From the NCBI RefSeq assembly GCF_021405525.1, contig NZ_JAGQAG010000001.1, positions 1,674,001 through 1,738,000 of the forward strand: DNA of 64,000 nucleotides. Direction: 5' to 3'. The position numbers and the translations under genes were made by a program. Origin of the DNA: Ruegeria pomeroyi (GTDB lineage Bacteria > Pseudomonadota > Alphaproteobacteria > Rhodobacterales > Rhodobacteraceae). Numbering within the stretch: position 1 is the first letter of the stretch; each line of letters begins with the position of its first letter. Positions 45,899-55,357 of this stretch are shown one piece after another. Below the pieces are notes generated by a model. It ran no database searches, was not told the origin of the DNA, and saw only the letters and a list, made by a program, of their open reading frames with translations.

Positions 45899-46540
45899 AT
45901 GACCCCTGTCAAGAAGATCGAGGGCGTTGGCCCGGCATTGGCAAGAATGCTGGCCGAGAACGGGTTTGACAGTGCCGAGGCGGTTGCCGCCGCCAGCATC
46001 GAACGGTTGATGAACCTGCCGCGCATCGGCGCGCTCAGGGCCAAGGCCATTCATGCCGCGGCGCAGGCGCTGGTATCGGCGCCTCCGTCGAAAACCGCCG
46101 CACCGGCTGCCAGCCCCGCACCGGCCCGCAAACCGGCAGGGCGAACCTCTCGCACGCGCCGCCCGGTTGCCGGGCGCGGCGCAACGGCAAAGAAGTCCGA
46201 CCCTGTCCGGGCCAAACCCGCCACCGCGGCCCCCCCGCAGTCGGCACCCGCCAAGCCCGCGTCCCCCCGTGACGAGGCAAGCGAGGCCGAGGTCCGGGCG
46301 GGCGAGGCAGCGGCCCTGGCCGAACAGGCCGAGGCCGACGCCAAGGCCCGCAAAAAGGCCAAGGCAGCGGCAAAGGCAGAGAAGGCCAAGCAGAAGAAAA
46401 AGGATTTCGAAGAGAAAATCCGCAAGGCCGAAGCCAAGGTCAAGAAGAAGTCGGACAAGAAGAAGTCCGGCAAGAAGAAGTCCGGCAAGAAAAAGGACGA
46501 CAAGGACAAGAAGAAGGCAAAGAAAAAGGCGAAGAAGTAA
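45899..46540 (+). CDS. Helix-hairpin-helix protein with lysine-rich tail
   Basis: A 213-residue protein. Residues 1-62 form an HhH-type fold (MTPVKKIEGVGPALARMLAE, then LMNLPRIGALRAKAIHAA), the part that in other proteins binds DNA in a sequence-independent way. The middle is Ala/Pro-rich, and the last 60 or so residues are nearly all Lys, Ala, Glu and Asp (KKKSDKKKSGKKKSGKKKDD), like histone H1 tails. It may be a nucleoid protein. GGAAG stands before the ATG. The function is not established. Confidence 0.7.
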   Translation: MTPVKKIEGVGPALARMLAENGFDSAEAVAAASIERLMNLPRIGALRAKAIHAAAQALVSAPPSKTAAPAASPAPARKPAGRTSRTRRPVAGRGATAKKSDPVRAKPATAAPPQSAPAKPASPRDEASEAEVRAGEAAALAEQAEADAKARKKAKAAAKAEKAKQKKKDFEEKIRKAEAKVKKKSDKKKSGKKKSGKKKDDKDKKKAKKKAKK

Positions 46541-46551
46541 CTTCTTCGCCT
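46527..46551. terminator. Hairpin with the HhH stop codon in its loop
   Basis: AGGCGAAGAAG and CTTCTTCGCCT pair perfectly over 11 bp around the TAA stop codon. No T-run follows. It lies between the convergent HhH gene and serS, and a second palindrome (CCTGAGATCAGCTCAGG) covers the serS stop. Confidence 0.5.
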
Positions 46552-46579
46552 CGTTCCGGTCTGGTGTGGTGCCCTGAGA

Positions 46580-47872
46580 TCAGCTCAGGGTGCCGTCCGT
46601 GTTCAGCGTCAGCTTGCCGCCCAGATAGGGAGCCAGCGCCTGGGGCAGGGTGACCGAACCGTCCGCGTTCTGGCCGTTCTCCAGCACCGCGATCAGGCAG
46701 CGGCCCACCGCCAGGCCCGAGCCGTTCAGCGTATGCACGAATTGCGGTTTGCCGCCGTCGGCGGGTTTGAACCGCGCATTCATGCGGCGGGCCTGGAAAT
46801 CGCCGCAAGTCGAGACCGAGCTGATCTCGCGATAGGTGTTCTGGCCGGGCAGCCAGGCCTCGATGTCATATGTGCGCCGGGCGCCGAACCCCATGTCGCC
46901 GGTGCACAACACGATGGTGCGATAGGGGATCCCCAGTGCCTCGAGAATGCCCTCGGCGCAGCGCAGCATGCGTTTCTGTTCAGCGTCCGAGTGATCGGGA
47001 TGGGTGACCGAGACCATTTCGACCTTTTCGAACTGGTGCTGGCGCAGCATGCCGCGGGTGTCCTTACCGGCCGAGCCCGCCTCGGAGCGGAAGCACAGCG
47101 AATGGGCGGTATAGCGGCGCGGCAGATAATCCTCGGCAATGGTCGAGCCATTGACGATATTGGTCAGCGACACTTCGGAGGTGGGGATCAGCCACCAGCC
47201 CTCGCGGGTCTGATAGCTGTCTTCGCCGAATTTCGGCAGCTGGCCGGTGCCATACATCATCTCGGACAGGACCAGCACCGGACCGTTCACCTCGGTCAAC
47301 CCGTTCTGTTCACCATGGGTGTCGAGCATGAATTGCGCCAGCGCCCGGTGGATACGGGCCACGGCGCCCGAGAGCAGCACGAACCGCGCGCCCGACAGTT
47401 TGGCGGCGGTCTCGAAATCCATGCCGTCCTGAACCGAGGCAAGGTCGAAATGTTCCTTGGGTGCGAAATCCATCTGGCGCGGGGTACCCCAGCGGTGCAG
47501 TTCCACGTTGTCTGCCTCGTCCGCCCCTTGCGGGACGTCCTCGGCGGGCAGGTTGGGCAGGCCCGCCAGCAGGTCGGTCAACTGGGTGTCCAGCTCCTTG
47601 GCCTCGGCCTGCATCGCGGCGATCTCGGCCTTTTTCTCGGCCACCAGCGCGCGTAGGCGCTCGAATTCGGCCTCGTCACCGCGTGCCTTGGCGGCGCCGA
47701 CTTCCTTGCTGGCCTTGTTCTGTTCGGCCTGAGCGGTCTCGGCAGCCAGGATCTTGCCCCGGCGGGCTTCGTCCAGGGCCAGGATGTCCGACGACACCGG
47801 CGCGCTCCCACGGCGCGAAAGCGCGGCGTCGAATGCGGCGGGGTTCTCGCGGATGGCGCGGATGTCGTGCAT
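46580..47872 (-). CDS. serS: Seryl-tRNA synthetase
   Basis: A 430-residue class II synthetase. The N-terminus [18 protein letters not shown] begins the long coiled-coil arm that reads tRNA-Ser ([20 protein letters not shown]). Motif 2 is [20 protein letters not shown], and motif 3 lies near [19 protein letters not shown]. The start was chosen at the family N-terminus; 25 more codons upstream are open. Confidence 0.95.
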   Translation of the reverse strand: MHDIRAIRENPAAFDAALSRRGSAPVSSDILALDEARRGKILAAETAQAEQNKASKEVGAAKARGDEAEFERLRALVAEKKAEIAAMQAEAKELDTQLTDLLAGLPNLPAEDVPQGADEADNVELHRWGTPRQMDFAPKEHFDLASVQDGMDFETAAKLSGARFVLLSGAVARIHRALAQFMLDTHGEQNGLTEVNGPVLVLSEMMYGTGQLPKFGEDSYQTREGWWLIPTSEVSLTNIVNGSTIAEDYLPRRYTAHSLCFRSEAGSAGKDTRGMLRQHQFEKVEMVSVTHPDHSDAEQKRMLRCAEGILEALGIPYRTIVLCTGDMGFGARRTYDIEAWLPGQNTYREISSVSTCGDFQARRMNARFKPADGGKPQFVHTLNGSGLAVGRCLIAVLENGQNADGSVTLPQALAPYLGGKLTLNTDGTLS

Positions 47873-47966
47873 GGGTCTGGTCCTTGGACTGGGTGATTCA
47901 CTGGCCCGGTTATGCACCATCCGCGCGCCGGGGTGTAGCGCCCCCACCGGCTTGCGGACAGAGAAA

Positions 47967-47991
47967 GGGGCCGGGTGTTGCTCCCGGCCCC
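47967..47991 (-). terminator. Terminator of the SET-domain gene
   Basis: On the minus strand, GGGGCCGGG and CCCGGCCCC form a 9-bp perfect stem around a seven-base loop, followed by TTTCTCT. It lies 21 bases after the SET gene stop. Confidence 0.75.
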
Positions 47992-48012
47992 CGGTTGATC
48001 TTGCGGCCCGAC

Positions 48013-48429
48013 TCAGCTGAAGGCGACGCGGGGGGCCGCGATCTTGTGGCGCGGCGGCTGCATGTGGATCACGCCGGTCAGGAAATCGGCATAGTCGCAG
48101 GTCAGCTCGGTGCCCGCCGGAATATCGGTCAGCGCCACGCCCCAGATCCCATCCGAGAAATCCAGATTGGGATACATCGAATGGTTCATGAACCGGCCCT
48201 CGTCGCTTTCCAGGATGAGGTATCCGGGCCGGTTGATATCTGGATAGCTGTATCGCTCCAGGAATTCCTTCACATGCGGTTCGACATTGTCGAGCTTGCT
48301 TTCGGGAAAGGTGATGTCGAGCATCTTGTCATGGCGCCAGACCTTGTCGCCCCGGGCGATGTCGTCATGGCAGAATACCCCCAGCCCTTCGATTTCGGAG
48401 GGGGCGAGATAGCAGCGCACCATCATCAT
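48013..48429 (-). CDS. SET domain-containing protein
   Basis: A 138-residue protein with a compact SET fold. Markers are [29 protein letters not shown] (the NHS motif of the active site) and [11 protein letters not shown], where Tyr is the catalytic residue. SET proteins methylate lysine using SAM; bacterial substrates are mostly unknown. Three ATG codons stand in a row; the first was chosen since GAAGGAAC is seven bases upstream. A 245-base gap to the MscS gene holds a GC-rich hairpin and no gene. Confidence 0.85.
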   Translation of the reverse strand: MMMVRCYLAPSEIEGLGVFCHDDIARGDKVWRHDKMLDITFPESKLDNVEPHVKEFLERYSYPDINRPGYLILESDEGRFMNHSMYPNLDFSDGIWGVALTDIPAGTELTCDYADFLTGVIHMQPPRHKIAAPRVAFS

Positions 48430-48674
48430 GCGCCTGTTCCTTCTGTAAAGGATGGCCGGGCCGCGTTCCGGTCTGGGATAAGGGGGGCGTACTCCCTGCC
48501 TCCCCGCGCGCCGCGGCGCGCGCATCGCAACAAGGCACCGATTCGATGACTGTTGCAATGAATTTCATTTGGGCCCTCGAGAAAGGCCGGTATCCGTTCA
48601 GGCCCTGGTCAAAATAATGTCCGTCACCGGGTTGCAGCGAGTTTTCCAGCCGGCTTCCAAACCATCCCCGACGG

Positions 48675-50300
48675 TCAGGCTTGGTCGGCTTCTGACGCCT
48701 CGTGGGCCAGTTTCCCGCTCCATTTTTCAGTCGGAATCTTTGGCACCTCCGGATCCGCTTCATAAGATGGCGTCATGATCTGAACACCGTTTTCGGTGAA
48801 TACGTCAAAGATATTGCGGTGCAGCTCCGACTTGATGCGCGGAATGTTCGAGCCCCGAGTCGTATGAGCGTTGATCTCATAGTTGACTGCGTAATCCGCC
48901 AACGCCGTCCAGAGCACAAATGGTTCCGGGCGCATCCTGAGGCCGTCGGTGCGTCGCGCCGCTTCGATCAACATCGCCTCGACCTTTTCCGCAGGTTCCT
49001 CGTAGCCGATTCCAACAGTCGTATGCAGAATCACGCCGCTGCTCTCCGAGTGCTTGGTGTAGTTGACGACCTCGGAATTCAGCAGCTGGGCGTTGGGAAT
49101 CGAGATCAGTTCGTTCTTTGTCGAGCGTAGATGCGTTTCCATCAGCTTTATTTCGACGACATCCCCAAGATGATCTCCGATCTGAATGCGATCCCCGATC
49201 GACGTGGACCGGCGGTAGATCACGAAAAGTCCAGAGATCAAATTGTTCATCACCGAGTTCGATCCAAGCGACAGCATCGCGCCTACGAGAATGGTCAGCC
49301 CCTGAAACGCGGCAGATTCGGACCCGGGAATGTAGGGAAACGAAAACACCAACGCGATCAGGATCAAGGCCGCTCTTATGAGGTTGAAAGTGGGGATGAC
49401 CCAGTGACGTTCGAAGTTTCCGATTTCGAAACTTCCCGCCTCGACCGCTTCGAAGAAGATGCGCAGGCCGCGAATGATATACTGGGTGACTGCCGCGATG
49501 ATCAGAAGCGTGACGAGATTGGGAAGATAGTTAATGAACCCGAGGACGATGTTCAGAACCGGCCGTGTCACATAGGTCAGCAGCAACTGGGCGACATAGC
49601 GCGTTTCGGCAAACGACAGCAGAACGAACGAAAGATAATAGTAAACACCCAGGAAAAAGATCACCAACAGGATGAAGCTGATCCCGAACCGGATCAGTGC
49701 GGCAATGGCATCGGCGCGGACATGTGCCTTGGTGGCGGATTCGACTTCGGCCAGGTTTCGGTGAACCAGCTTGGTGATACGAGTGTTGAGGAAGCGACGC
49801 AGAAGGGCACCCAGAAAGGTGAAAAGCGCAAAGGCCAGCGTCCAGCCCATGGCATAGATCGCCCCTTCGATCCTGGCTTCGTCTGATCGCTCGGATCTGT
49901 AGGTCAAGATCGCGTCGTTGATGACCTTTGCTTGAACATCGGTCAAAAGTTCTATGTCGATCTTTTCAAGAGAGGCGTCGGCTTGCGTAACGGTCAGGAT
50001 TTCGACGCCATCGGCATAGATGACATAACCAAAGCGCTCTTTTCTCTTTTCAATGTCGACGGTTGCGGAATCGGATGCCGTGGCGACCTGTACAAGTCGT
50101 TCATGAACCCTGAGCGCGCGCCGTTCAGCAGGCAAACCAGTCACGCCGCGCAGCAGGAACAGTTGGGACCCGTCAAGGATCACCGGGGCCTGAAATATTC
50201 CCTGAGAGGATTGAGCCGGTGCCGACGTTTCCTGAGCTGAAACCAAGGAAGTACAGAGGTACTGGATAACAAGTACTGCTATCACCAACAGTCGATACAT
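48675..50300 (-). CDS. MscS family mechanosensitive channel
   Basis: A 541-residue membrane protein. A signal peptide (residues 1-22, VSAQ end) leads a periplasmic part with LRVHERLVQVATASDSATVD, then about five to six membrane helices. The channel signature is LVGAMLSLGSNSVMNNLISG, followed by the beta domain (DRIQIGDHLGDVVEIKLMET). The base composition is less GC-rich than neighbours, with different codon use, so transfer is possible. It opens under membrane tension in hypo-osmotic shock. GAGGAAA precedes the ATG. Confidence 0.88.
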   Translation of the reverse strand: MYRLLVIAVLVIQYLCTSLVSAQETSAPAQSSQGIFQAPVILDGSQLFLLRGVTGLPAERRALRVHERLVQVATASDSATVDIEKRKERFGYVIYADGVEILTVTQADASLEKIDIELLTDVQAKVINDAILTYRSERSDEARIEGAIYAMGWTLAFALFTFLGALLRRFLNTRITKLVHRNLAEVESATKAHVRADAIAALIRFGISFILLVIFFLGVYYYLSFVLLSFAETRYVAQLLLTYVTRPVLNIVLGFINYLPNLVTLLIIAAVTQYIIRGLRIFFEAVEAGSFEIGNFERHWVIPTFNLIRAALILIALVFSFPYIPGSESAAFQGLTILVGAMLSLGSNSVMNNLISGLFVIYRRSTSIGDRIQIGDHLGDVVEIKLMETHLRSTKNELISIPNAQLLNSEVVNYTKHSESSGVILHTTVGIGYEEPAEKVEAMLIEAARRTDGLRMRPEPFVLWTALADYAVNYEINAHTTRGSNIPRIKSELHRNIFDVFTENGVQIMTPSYEADPEVPKIPTEKWSGKLAHEASEADQA

Positions 50301-50477
50301 GGTTGGTTTTCCTCGTTGCTTCTGCTTTGACTATACTCGCATGAGACAACCTGACCAGTGGGCAGTATCGGCAAAAAATCCGCTTTCGCGCTTGACTTGC
50401 AAAGCGGTGGTTCTGCGCATAGGTTCCCGGAAATTTCGCGGGGCCGCTCCCCGCCACTCAGCACAAAGGAATGTCCC

Positions 50478-50762
50478 ATGGATGGTGGCGCAATCGCCCA
50501 GTTTCTCCCGCTTATCCTGATCTTCGCGATCATGTATTTCCTGTTGATCCGGCCGCAGCAGAAGAAGGTCAAGGAACATCAGGCCATGGTCAGCGCCCTG
50601 CGTCGCGGCGATCAGGTGATCACCCAGGGCGGGCTGATCGGCAAGGTCGCCAAGGTCAAGGAAGACGGCGAGCTTGAGGTCGAGATCGCCGAGGGCGTCA
50701 AGGTGCGCGTGGTCAAGTCCACCATCGCGCAGGTGCTGAACAAGACCGAACCGGCGAAGTAA
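50478..50762 (+). CDS. yajC: Preprotein translocase subunit YajC
   Basis: A 94-residue single-pass inner-membrane protein of the SecDF-YajC complex. The helix is FLPLILIFAIMYFLLIRPQQ, followed by KKVKEHQAMVSALRRGDQVI and GGLIGKVAKVKEDGELEVEI, the usual cytoplasmic beta part. The ATG after AAAGGAATGTCCC was chosen. It heads yajC-secD-secF and is divergent from the MscS gene, so its promoter is in the 177-base gap between them. Confidence 0.95.
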   Translation: MDGGAIAQFLPLILIFAIMYFLLIRPQQKKVKEHQAMVSALRRGDQVITQGGLIGKVAKVKEDGELEVEIAEGVKVRVVKSTIAQVLNKTEPAK

Positions 50763-50790
50763 GCCGACCGAGGCGAAAAAAGGCAGGGTC

Positions 50791-52452
50791 ATGCTGCAAA
50801 TAGATACCTGGAAACGGGTCCTGATCTGGCTTGTCTGTATCGGCGGGCTGGTTCTGGCCCTGCCGAACGCGTTCTATACCCGCGTTGAACAGAGCAACGA
50901 CGCCCGCGCCGCGATCGAGCTGCGCGGCGAAACGCCCGAACTGACGGCGGCGGCGGGGCAGTGGCCCGGCTGGATGCCGTCCTCGCTGGTCAATCTGGGG
51001 CTCGACCTGCGGGGCGGTGCGCATCTGCTGGCCGAGGTGCGGGTGTCCGATGTCTATGCCGCCCGGATGGACGCCATGTGGCCCGAGATCCGCAACGCCC
51101 TGCGCGATGCGCGCGGCACGGTGGGCACCATCCGCAAGCAGCCCTCGAAACCGGACGAAATCCGGGTCAAGATCAGCCAGCCCGAAGGCATGAGCCGCGC
51201 GCTGGAACTGGTGCGCGGGCTGGCCCGCCCGATCCAGACCCTGACCGGGGCCGGATCGAACGATATCGAGGTACGCGGTGAGGGGGACGAGATCGTCGTG
51301 ACCCTCAGCGAGGCCGAGCGCCTTGCCACCGATGACCGCACCGTGCGCCAGGCGCTGGAAATCGTGCGCCGCCGCATCGACGAGGTCGGCACCCGCGAAC
51401 CCACCATCCAACGTCAGGGCGCCGACCGCATCCTGATCCAGGTGCCCGGCATCGGCAGCGCCTCGGAACTGAAAGAGATCATCGGCACCACCGCACAGCT
51501 GACCTTCAACCCGGTTGTCTCGCGCGGCACCGATGCCAATGCCCGTGTCGGCGTGGGCGAGAAACTGGCGCCGTCGCTGGATCAGGAGGGCGTGTTCTAC
51601 ACCATCGAATCCGCCCCCGTGGTCACCGGCGAGGAACTGGTCGACGCCCAGCCCGCCTTTGACCAGAACGGCCGCCCGGCGGTCAACTTCCGCTTCAATA
51701 CCTCGGGCGCGCGCAAGTTTGGCGATTACACCCGCGACAATGTCGGCGCGCCCTTTGCCATCACGCTGGACGGCGAGGTGATCAGCGCCCCGGTCATCCA
51801 GAGCCACATCCCTGGCGGCTCGGGCATCATCACCGGCAATTTCACCGTCGAGGAAAGCACCAATCTGGCGGTGCTCCTGCGCGCCGGCGCCCTGCCTGCG
51901 GGGCTGGAATTCCTTGAGGAACGGACCATCGGCCCGGAACTGGGGCAGGACAGCATCGACGCGGGCAAGGTCGCGACCGTGGTCGCATTCGTGGCGGTGC
52001 TGGGCTTCATGTGGGCCAGCTATGGCCTGTTCGGCATCTTCGCCAATATCGCGCTGGTCGTGAACGTGGGCCTTCTGTTTGGCCTGTTGTCGGTGATCGG
52101 CGCCACGCTGACCCTGCCGGGCATCGCGGGCATCGTTCTCACGGTCGGCATGGCGGTGGACGCCAATGTGCTGATCTTCGAGCGGATCCGCGAAGAGCTG
52201 AAAACCGCCAAAGGCCCGGCACGGGCCATCGAACTGGGGTACGAAAAGGCGCTCAGCGCCATTCTGGACGCCAACATCACCACCTTCATCACGGCGGTGA
52301 TCCTGTTCGCCATGGGCTCGGGTCCGGTTCGGGGTTTTGCCATCACGCTGGGGCTGGGCATTCTCACCTCGGTTTTCACCGCGATCTTTGTCACCCGCCT
52401 GTTGGTGGTGACCTGGTTCGAACGCCGCCGTCCCAAGACGATCGAGGTCTGA
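50791..52452 (+). CDS. secD: Protein translocase subunit SecD
   Basis: A 553-residue inner-membrane subunit that uses the proton force to complete export. Conserved regions include LVNLGLDLRGGAHLLAEVRV, DEVGTREPTIQRQGADRILI, and the six-helix RND-like domain with GIAGIVLTVGMAVDANVLIF and ERIREE. The start is 28 bases after yajC; secF begins one base after the stop. Confidence 0.95.
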   Translation: MLQIDTWKRVLIWLVCIGGLVLALPNAFYTRVEQSNDARAAIELRGETPELTAAAGQWPGWMPSSLVNLGLDLRGGAHLLAEVRVSDVYAARMDAMWPEIRNALRDARGTVGTIRKQPSKPDEIRVKISQPEGMSRALELVRGLARPIQTLTGAGSNDIEVRGEGDEIVVTLSEAERLATDDRTVRQALEIVRRRIDEVGTREPTIQRQGADRILIQVPGIGSASELKEIIGTTAQLTFNPVVSRGTDANARVGVGEKLAPSLDQEGVFYTIESAPVVTGEELVDAQPAFDQNGRPAVNFRFNTSGARKFGDYTRDNVGAPFAITLDGEVISAPVIQSHIPGGSGIITGNFTVEESTNLAVLLRAGALPAGLEFLEERTIGPELGQDSIDAGKVATVVAFVAVLGFMWASYGLFGIFANIALVVNVGLLFGLLSVIGATLTLPGIAGIVLTVGMAVDANVLIFERIREELKTAKGPARAIELGYEKALSAILDANITTFITAVILFAMGSGPVRGFAITLGLGILTSVFTAIFVTRLLVVTWFERRRPKTIEV

Positions 52453-52453
52453 C

Positions 52454-53422
52454 ATGCGCCTGAAACTCATTGCTGACGATACGACGTTCGATTTCTTCAA
52501 GCGCTGGCGGGTCTGGCTGGGCATCTCGGCGCTGATGGTCGTGATCGGCTTTGCCTCGTTCCTGATCCAGGGCCTGAATTTCGGTATCGACTTTCGCGGT
52601 GGCACCACGGTGCGCACCGAAAGCACCCAGGCCGTGGATGTGGGCGCCTATCGCGGCGCGCTCGACCCGCTGGGGCTGGGCGATGTCTCGATCACCGAGG
52701 TGTTCGACCCCACCTTCGGCCCTGACGAGAACGTGGCCATGATCCGCATCCAGGCCCAGGACGAGGCCGAGGCGGTCAAGGCCGAGACCATCGCCAAGGT
52801 GCAGGACGCGCTGCGCGGCGTCGCCCCGGACATCAAGTTCGTCTCGGTCGAATCGGTCGGCCCCAAGGTGTCGGGAGAGCTGATCCAGACCGCGATTCTG
52901 GCGGTGGGTCTCGCGATCCTGGCGGTGCTGGTCTATATCTGGCTGCGCTTCGAATGGCAGTTCGCCCTGGGCGCCGTGGCCGCGCTGGTGCATGACGTGG
53001 TGCTGACCATCGGCATCTTCTCCGAACTTCAGATCCGCTTTGACTTGGCCATCATCGCCGCGCTGTTGACCATCGTCGGCTATTCGCTGAACGATACCGT
53101 GGTGGTGTTCGACCGGGTCCGCGAGAACCTGCGCAAATACAAGCAGAAGGATCTGAAAGAGGTCCTGAACCTCTCGATCAACGAGACGATGAGCCGGACC
53201 CTGATGACCTCGATCACCACGCTGCTGGCGCTGATCTCGCTCTACGTGCTGGGTGGCGACGTGATCCGCGGCTTTGTCTTTGCGATGATCTGGGGCATCG
53301 TGGTGGGGACCTATTCCTCGATCTTCGTGGCCTCGACCATCCTGCTGTGGCTGGGGGTCAAGCGCGACTGGTCCAAGCCCACCAATACCTCGGGCAACCA
53401 GTTCGCCGATATCGACGCCTGA
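52454..53422 (+). CDS. secF: Protein translocase subunit SecF
   Basis: A 322-residue partner of SecD. It shows FGIDFRGGTTVRTEST, ALVHDVVLTIGIFSELQIRF, SLNDTVVVFDRVRENLRKYK and LNLSINETMSRTLMTSITT. The last two are the SecF signature motifs. It begins one base after secD and ends 69 bases before the TauE gene. A stem-loop lies in between. Confidence 0.95.
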   Translation: MRLKLIADDTTFDFFKRWRVWLGISALMVVIGFASFLIQGLNFGIDFRGGTTVRTESTQAVDVGAYRGALDPLGLGDVSITEVFDPTFGPDENVAMIRIQAQDEAEAVKAETIAKVQDALRGVAPDIKFVSVESVGPKVSGELIQTAILAVGLAILAVLVYIWLRFEWQFALGAVAALVHDVVLTIGIFSELQIRFDLAIIAALLTIVGYSLNDTVVVFDRVRENLRKYKQKDLKEVLNLSINETMSRTLMTSITTLLALISLYVLGGDVIRGFVFAMIWGIVVGTYSSIFVASTILLWLGVKRDWSKPTNTSGNQFADIDA

Positions 53423-53436
53423 GAACTGGCGCCATT

Positions 53437-53477
53437 CCCGATCCCGTCTTGGCGCTAGAGGCGCGGTCGGGATCGGG
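53437..53477. terminator. Stem-loop after secF
   Basis: CCCGATCCCG and CGGGATCGGG form a 10-bp stem with a 21-base loop. No T-run follows, so it may be a pause or mRNA stability site. It separates the secretion genes from the TauE/SafE gene. Confidence 0.4.
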
Positions 53478-53491
53478 GCAGGCTGCCCGCA

Positions 53492-54247
53492 ATGGAACCG
53501 CTCCTCGCCCTTTCCACTCCTGAAATCGCCCTGCTGATCGGAGCGGCCTTTCTGGCCGGCTGCACCCGCGGCTTTGCGGGTTTCGGTACTGCGCTGATCT
53601 ATCTGCCGCTGGCGGGGATCGTGCTGGGGCCGGTGGCCGCGATCACCACGCTGGTGCTGACCGATATCGTCGGTCCGCTGCCGATGCTGCCGCGTGCCGC
53701 CCGGCATGTGGACAGGGGCGATCTGGCGCGGCTATTGCTCGGGGCGGCGGTGGCCCTGCCTTTGGGGCTCTACATGCTGTTTCTGCTCGAACCGGGGCTG
53801 TTCCGCCTGCTGGTCTCGGGCGTGTCGCTGACCATGCTGGCCGGGCTGGTGCTGGGCTGGCGCTATCACGGCGCGCTGCGACCCGGTGCCGTGACCGCCA
53901 CCGGCGCCGCCTCGGGCTTTCTGGGAGGGGTGGCGGGCCTGCCCGGTCCTCCGGTGATATTTGTCTATATGGCCAGCCCCAAACCGGCGGCGGCGATCCG
54001 GGCCAATATCACTTTCTACCTCTTCGGCTATGACTGGATGGTGCTGGCGATGATGGGGCTGGCCGGGCGGCTCGATCCGGCCTGGATCGTCACCGGACTG
54101 GCGCTGATCGTGCCGAATATGCTTGGCACGATGCTGGGCGCGGCGCTATTTGTGCCGGGATACGAGCGGGCCTATCGCCTTGCCGCCTATGGGCTGATCC
54201 TGGGCGCGGCGCTGGCGGGGCTGCCATTCTGGACCCTGGGAGAGTGA
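53492..54247 (+). CDS. TauE/SafE family sulfite/organosulfonate exporter-like permease
   Basis: A 251-residue inner-membrane protein with seven to eight helices. GAAFLAGCTRGFAGFGTALIYLPL is the first TSUP block, and ATGAASGFLGGVAGLPGPPVIF the second. TSUP members move small anions such as sulfite or sulfoacetate; the substrate here is unknown. Its stop overlaps an in-frame GTG of the next gene. Confidence 0.88.
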   Translation: MEPLLALSTPEIALLIGAAFLAGCTRGFAGFGTALIYLPLAGIVLGPVAAITTLVLTDIVGPLPMLPRAARHVDRGDLARLLLGAAVALPLGLYMLFLLEPGLFRLLVSGVSLTMLAGLVLGWRYHGALRPGAVTATGAASGFLGGVAGLPGPPVIFVYMASPKPAAAIRANITFYLFGYDWMVLAMMGLAGRLDPAWIVTGLALIVPNMLGTMLGAALFVPGYERAYRLAAYGLILGAALAGLPFWTLGE

Positions 54248-54249
54248 CC

Positions 54250-54603
54250 ATGCGCCTGACCGAAGTGACCTATTCCGGTGCCCGCCCGGTCGATGGCTAC
54301 GGGCCGGGTTTCTTTCGCATCGGCGGCGAGGTTCATCAAGGCGCGCTGCTGACCGGCCCCGACGGTCCCGGTCCCTGGGCCGGTTATCAGGATACAGCCC
54401 CGCTGCTGGCGCTGGCGGGGAAGGTCGATGTGCTCTTTATCGGCACCGGTGCCGAGGTTGCCCATATCCCGCAGGCCCTGCGCCAGAGCCTCGAACAGGC
54501 CGGACTGGGGGTCGAGGTGATGACCTCGCCCGCCGCCTGCCGCACCTATAACGTGCTCCTGGGCGAGGGCCGTCGCATCGCGCTTGCCGCGCTCCCGGTC
54601 TGA
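54250..54603 (+). CDS. Mth938-like domain protein
   Basis: A 117-residue single-domain protein (DUF498/Mth938 type) with FFRIGGEVHQGALLTGPDGP, VDVLFIGTGAEVAHIPQALR and MTSPAACRTYNVLLGEGRRI. Its mitochondrial relatives (NDUFAF3) help assemble complex I; bacterial roles are not settled. GGGAGA stands six bases before the ATG; a GTG two codons upstream overlaps the TauE stop. A role next to secretion and ccm genes is not clear. Confidence 0.85.
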   Translation: MRLTEVTYSGARPVDGYGPGFFRIGGEVHQGALLTGPDGPGPWAGYQDTAPLLALAGKVDVLFIGTGAEVAHIPQALRQSLEQAGLGVEVMTSPAACRTYNVLLGEGRRIALAALPV

Positions 54604-54610
54604 CCCTGCG

Positions 54611-54661
54611 CTTCATTTCGCCACAAATACTCCGGGGAGCGCGAGGGGCGGCGCCCCTCGC
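54611..54661. repeat. Intergenic modular element, copy 5
   Basis: On the minus strand it reads GCGAGGGGC-GCC-GCCCCTCGC (perfect 9-bp hairpin), then CCCCGGAGTATTT...GGCGAAATGAAG. The last box is one base different from copy 2. It lies between the Mth938-like gene and ccmA, both on the plus strand. Confidence 0.6.
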
Positions 54662-54742
54662 TCCCGTCCGCAAGGCGCAAAGCGTCCCCGATGCGGCAAA
54701 TCCCGCCTTTTGCCCCCCGCGCCAATGGGATAAGCGAGGAGC

Positions 54743-55357
54743 ATGACACTCACCGTCACCGATCTTGCCATTGCCCGCGGCGGCATTCCCGTGCTCGAGG
54801 GGCTGAACTTCGCGCTCGCCCCTGGCCGCGCGCTGATCCTGCGCGGCCCCAATGGCGCGGGCAAGACCACGCTGCTGCGCACGCTGGCTGGGTTGCAACC
54901 GCCGCTGGCAGGCCGGATCGAGGGCGCCGAGGACCGGATCGCCTATGCCGGCCATTCCGACGGGCTGAAACCCACGCTCAGCGTGACCGAGAACCTGATG
55001 TTCTGGGCTGCGGTCTTTGGGGGGCGCGACATTGCCCCGGCGCTCGATGCCTTTGCGCTGGGGGAGCTGGCCGAGCGCCACGCGGGCAACCTGTCGGCGG
55101 GTCAGAAACGGCGGCTGGGTCTGGCGCGGCTTCTGGTGACCGGGCGCCCCATCTGGATGCTGGACGAGCCCACCGTCTCGCTTGACCGCGACGCGGTGGC
55201 GATGTTCGCCGATGCGGTGCGCGCGCATCTGGGGCAGGGCGGGTCGGCCCTGATCGCCACCCATATCGACCTGGGACTGGAGGCGGAGGTTCTGGATGTC
55301 GGCCCCTATCGCGCCCGCCCGGCGCCGCTTGACGACCCGGATGGAGATTTCCTGTGA
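54743..55357 (+). CDS. ccmA: Heme exporter ATP-binding protein CcmA
   Basis: A 204-residue ABC ATPase of cytochrome c maturation. It has [32 protein letters not shown] (signature variant SAGQK) and [13 protein letters not shown]. It works with CcmB to release holo-CcmE from CcmC. Its stop overlaps the ccmB start by four bases. Confidence 0.95.
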   Translation: MTLTVTDLAIARGGIPVLEGLNFALAPGRALILRGPNGAGKTTLLRTLAGLQPPLAGRIEGAEDRIAYAGHSDGLKPTLSVTENLMFWAAVFGGRDIAPALDAFALGELAERHAGNLSAGQKRRLGLARLLVTGRPIWMLDEPTVSLDRDAVAMFADAVRAHLGQGGSALIATHIDLGLEAEVLDVGPYRARPAPLDDPDGDFL

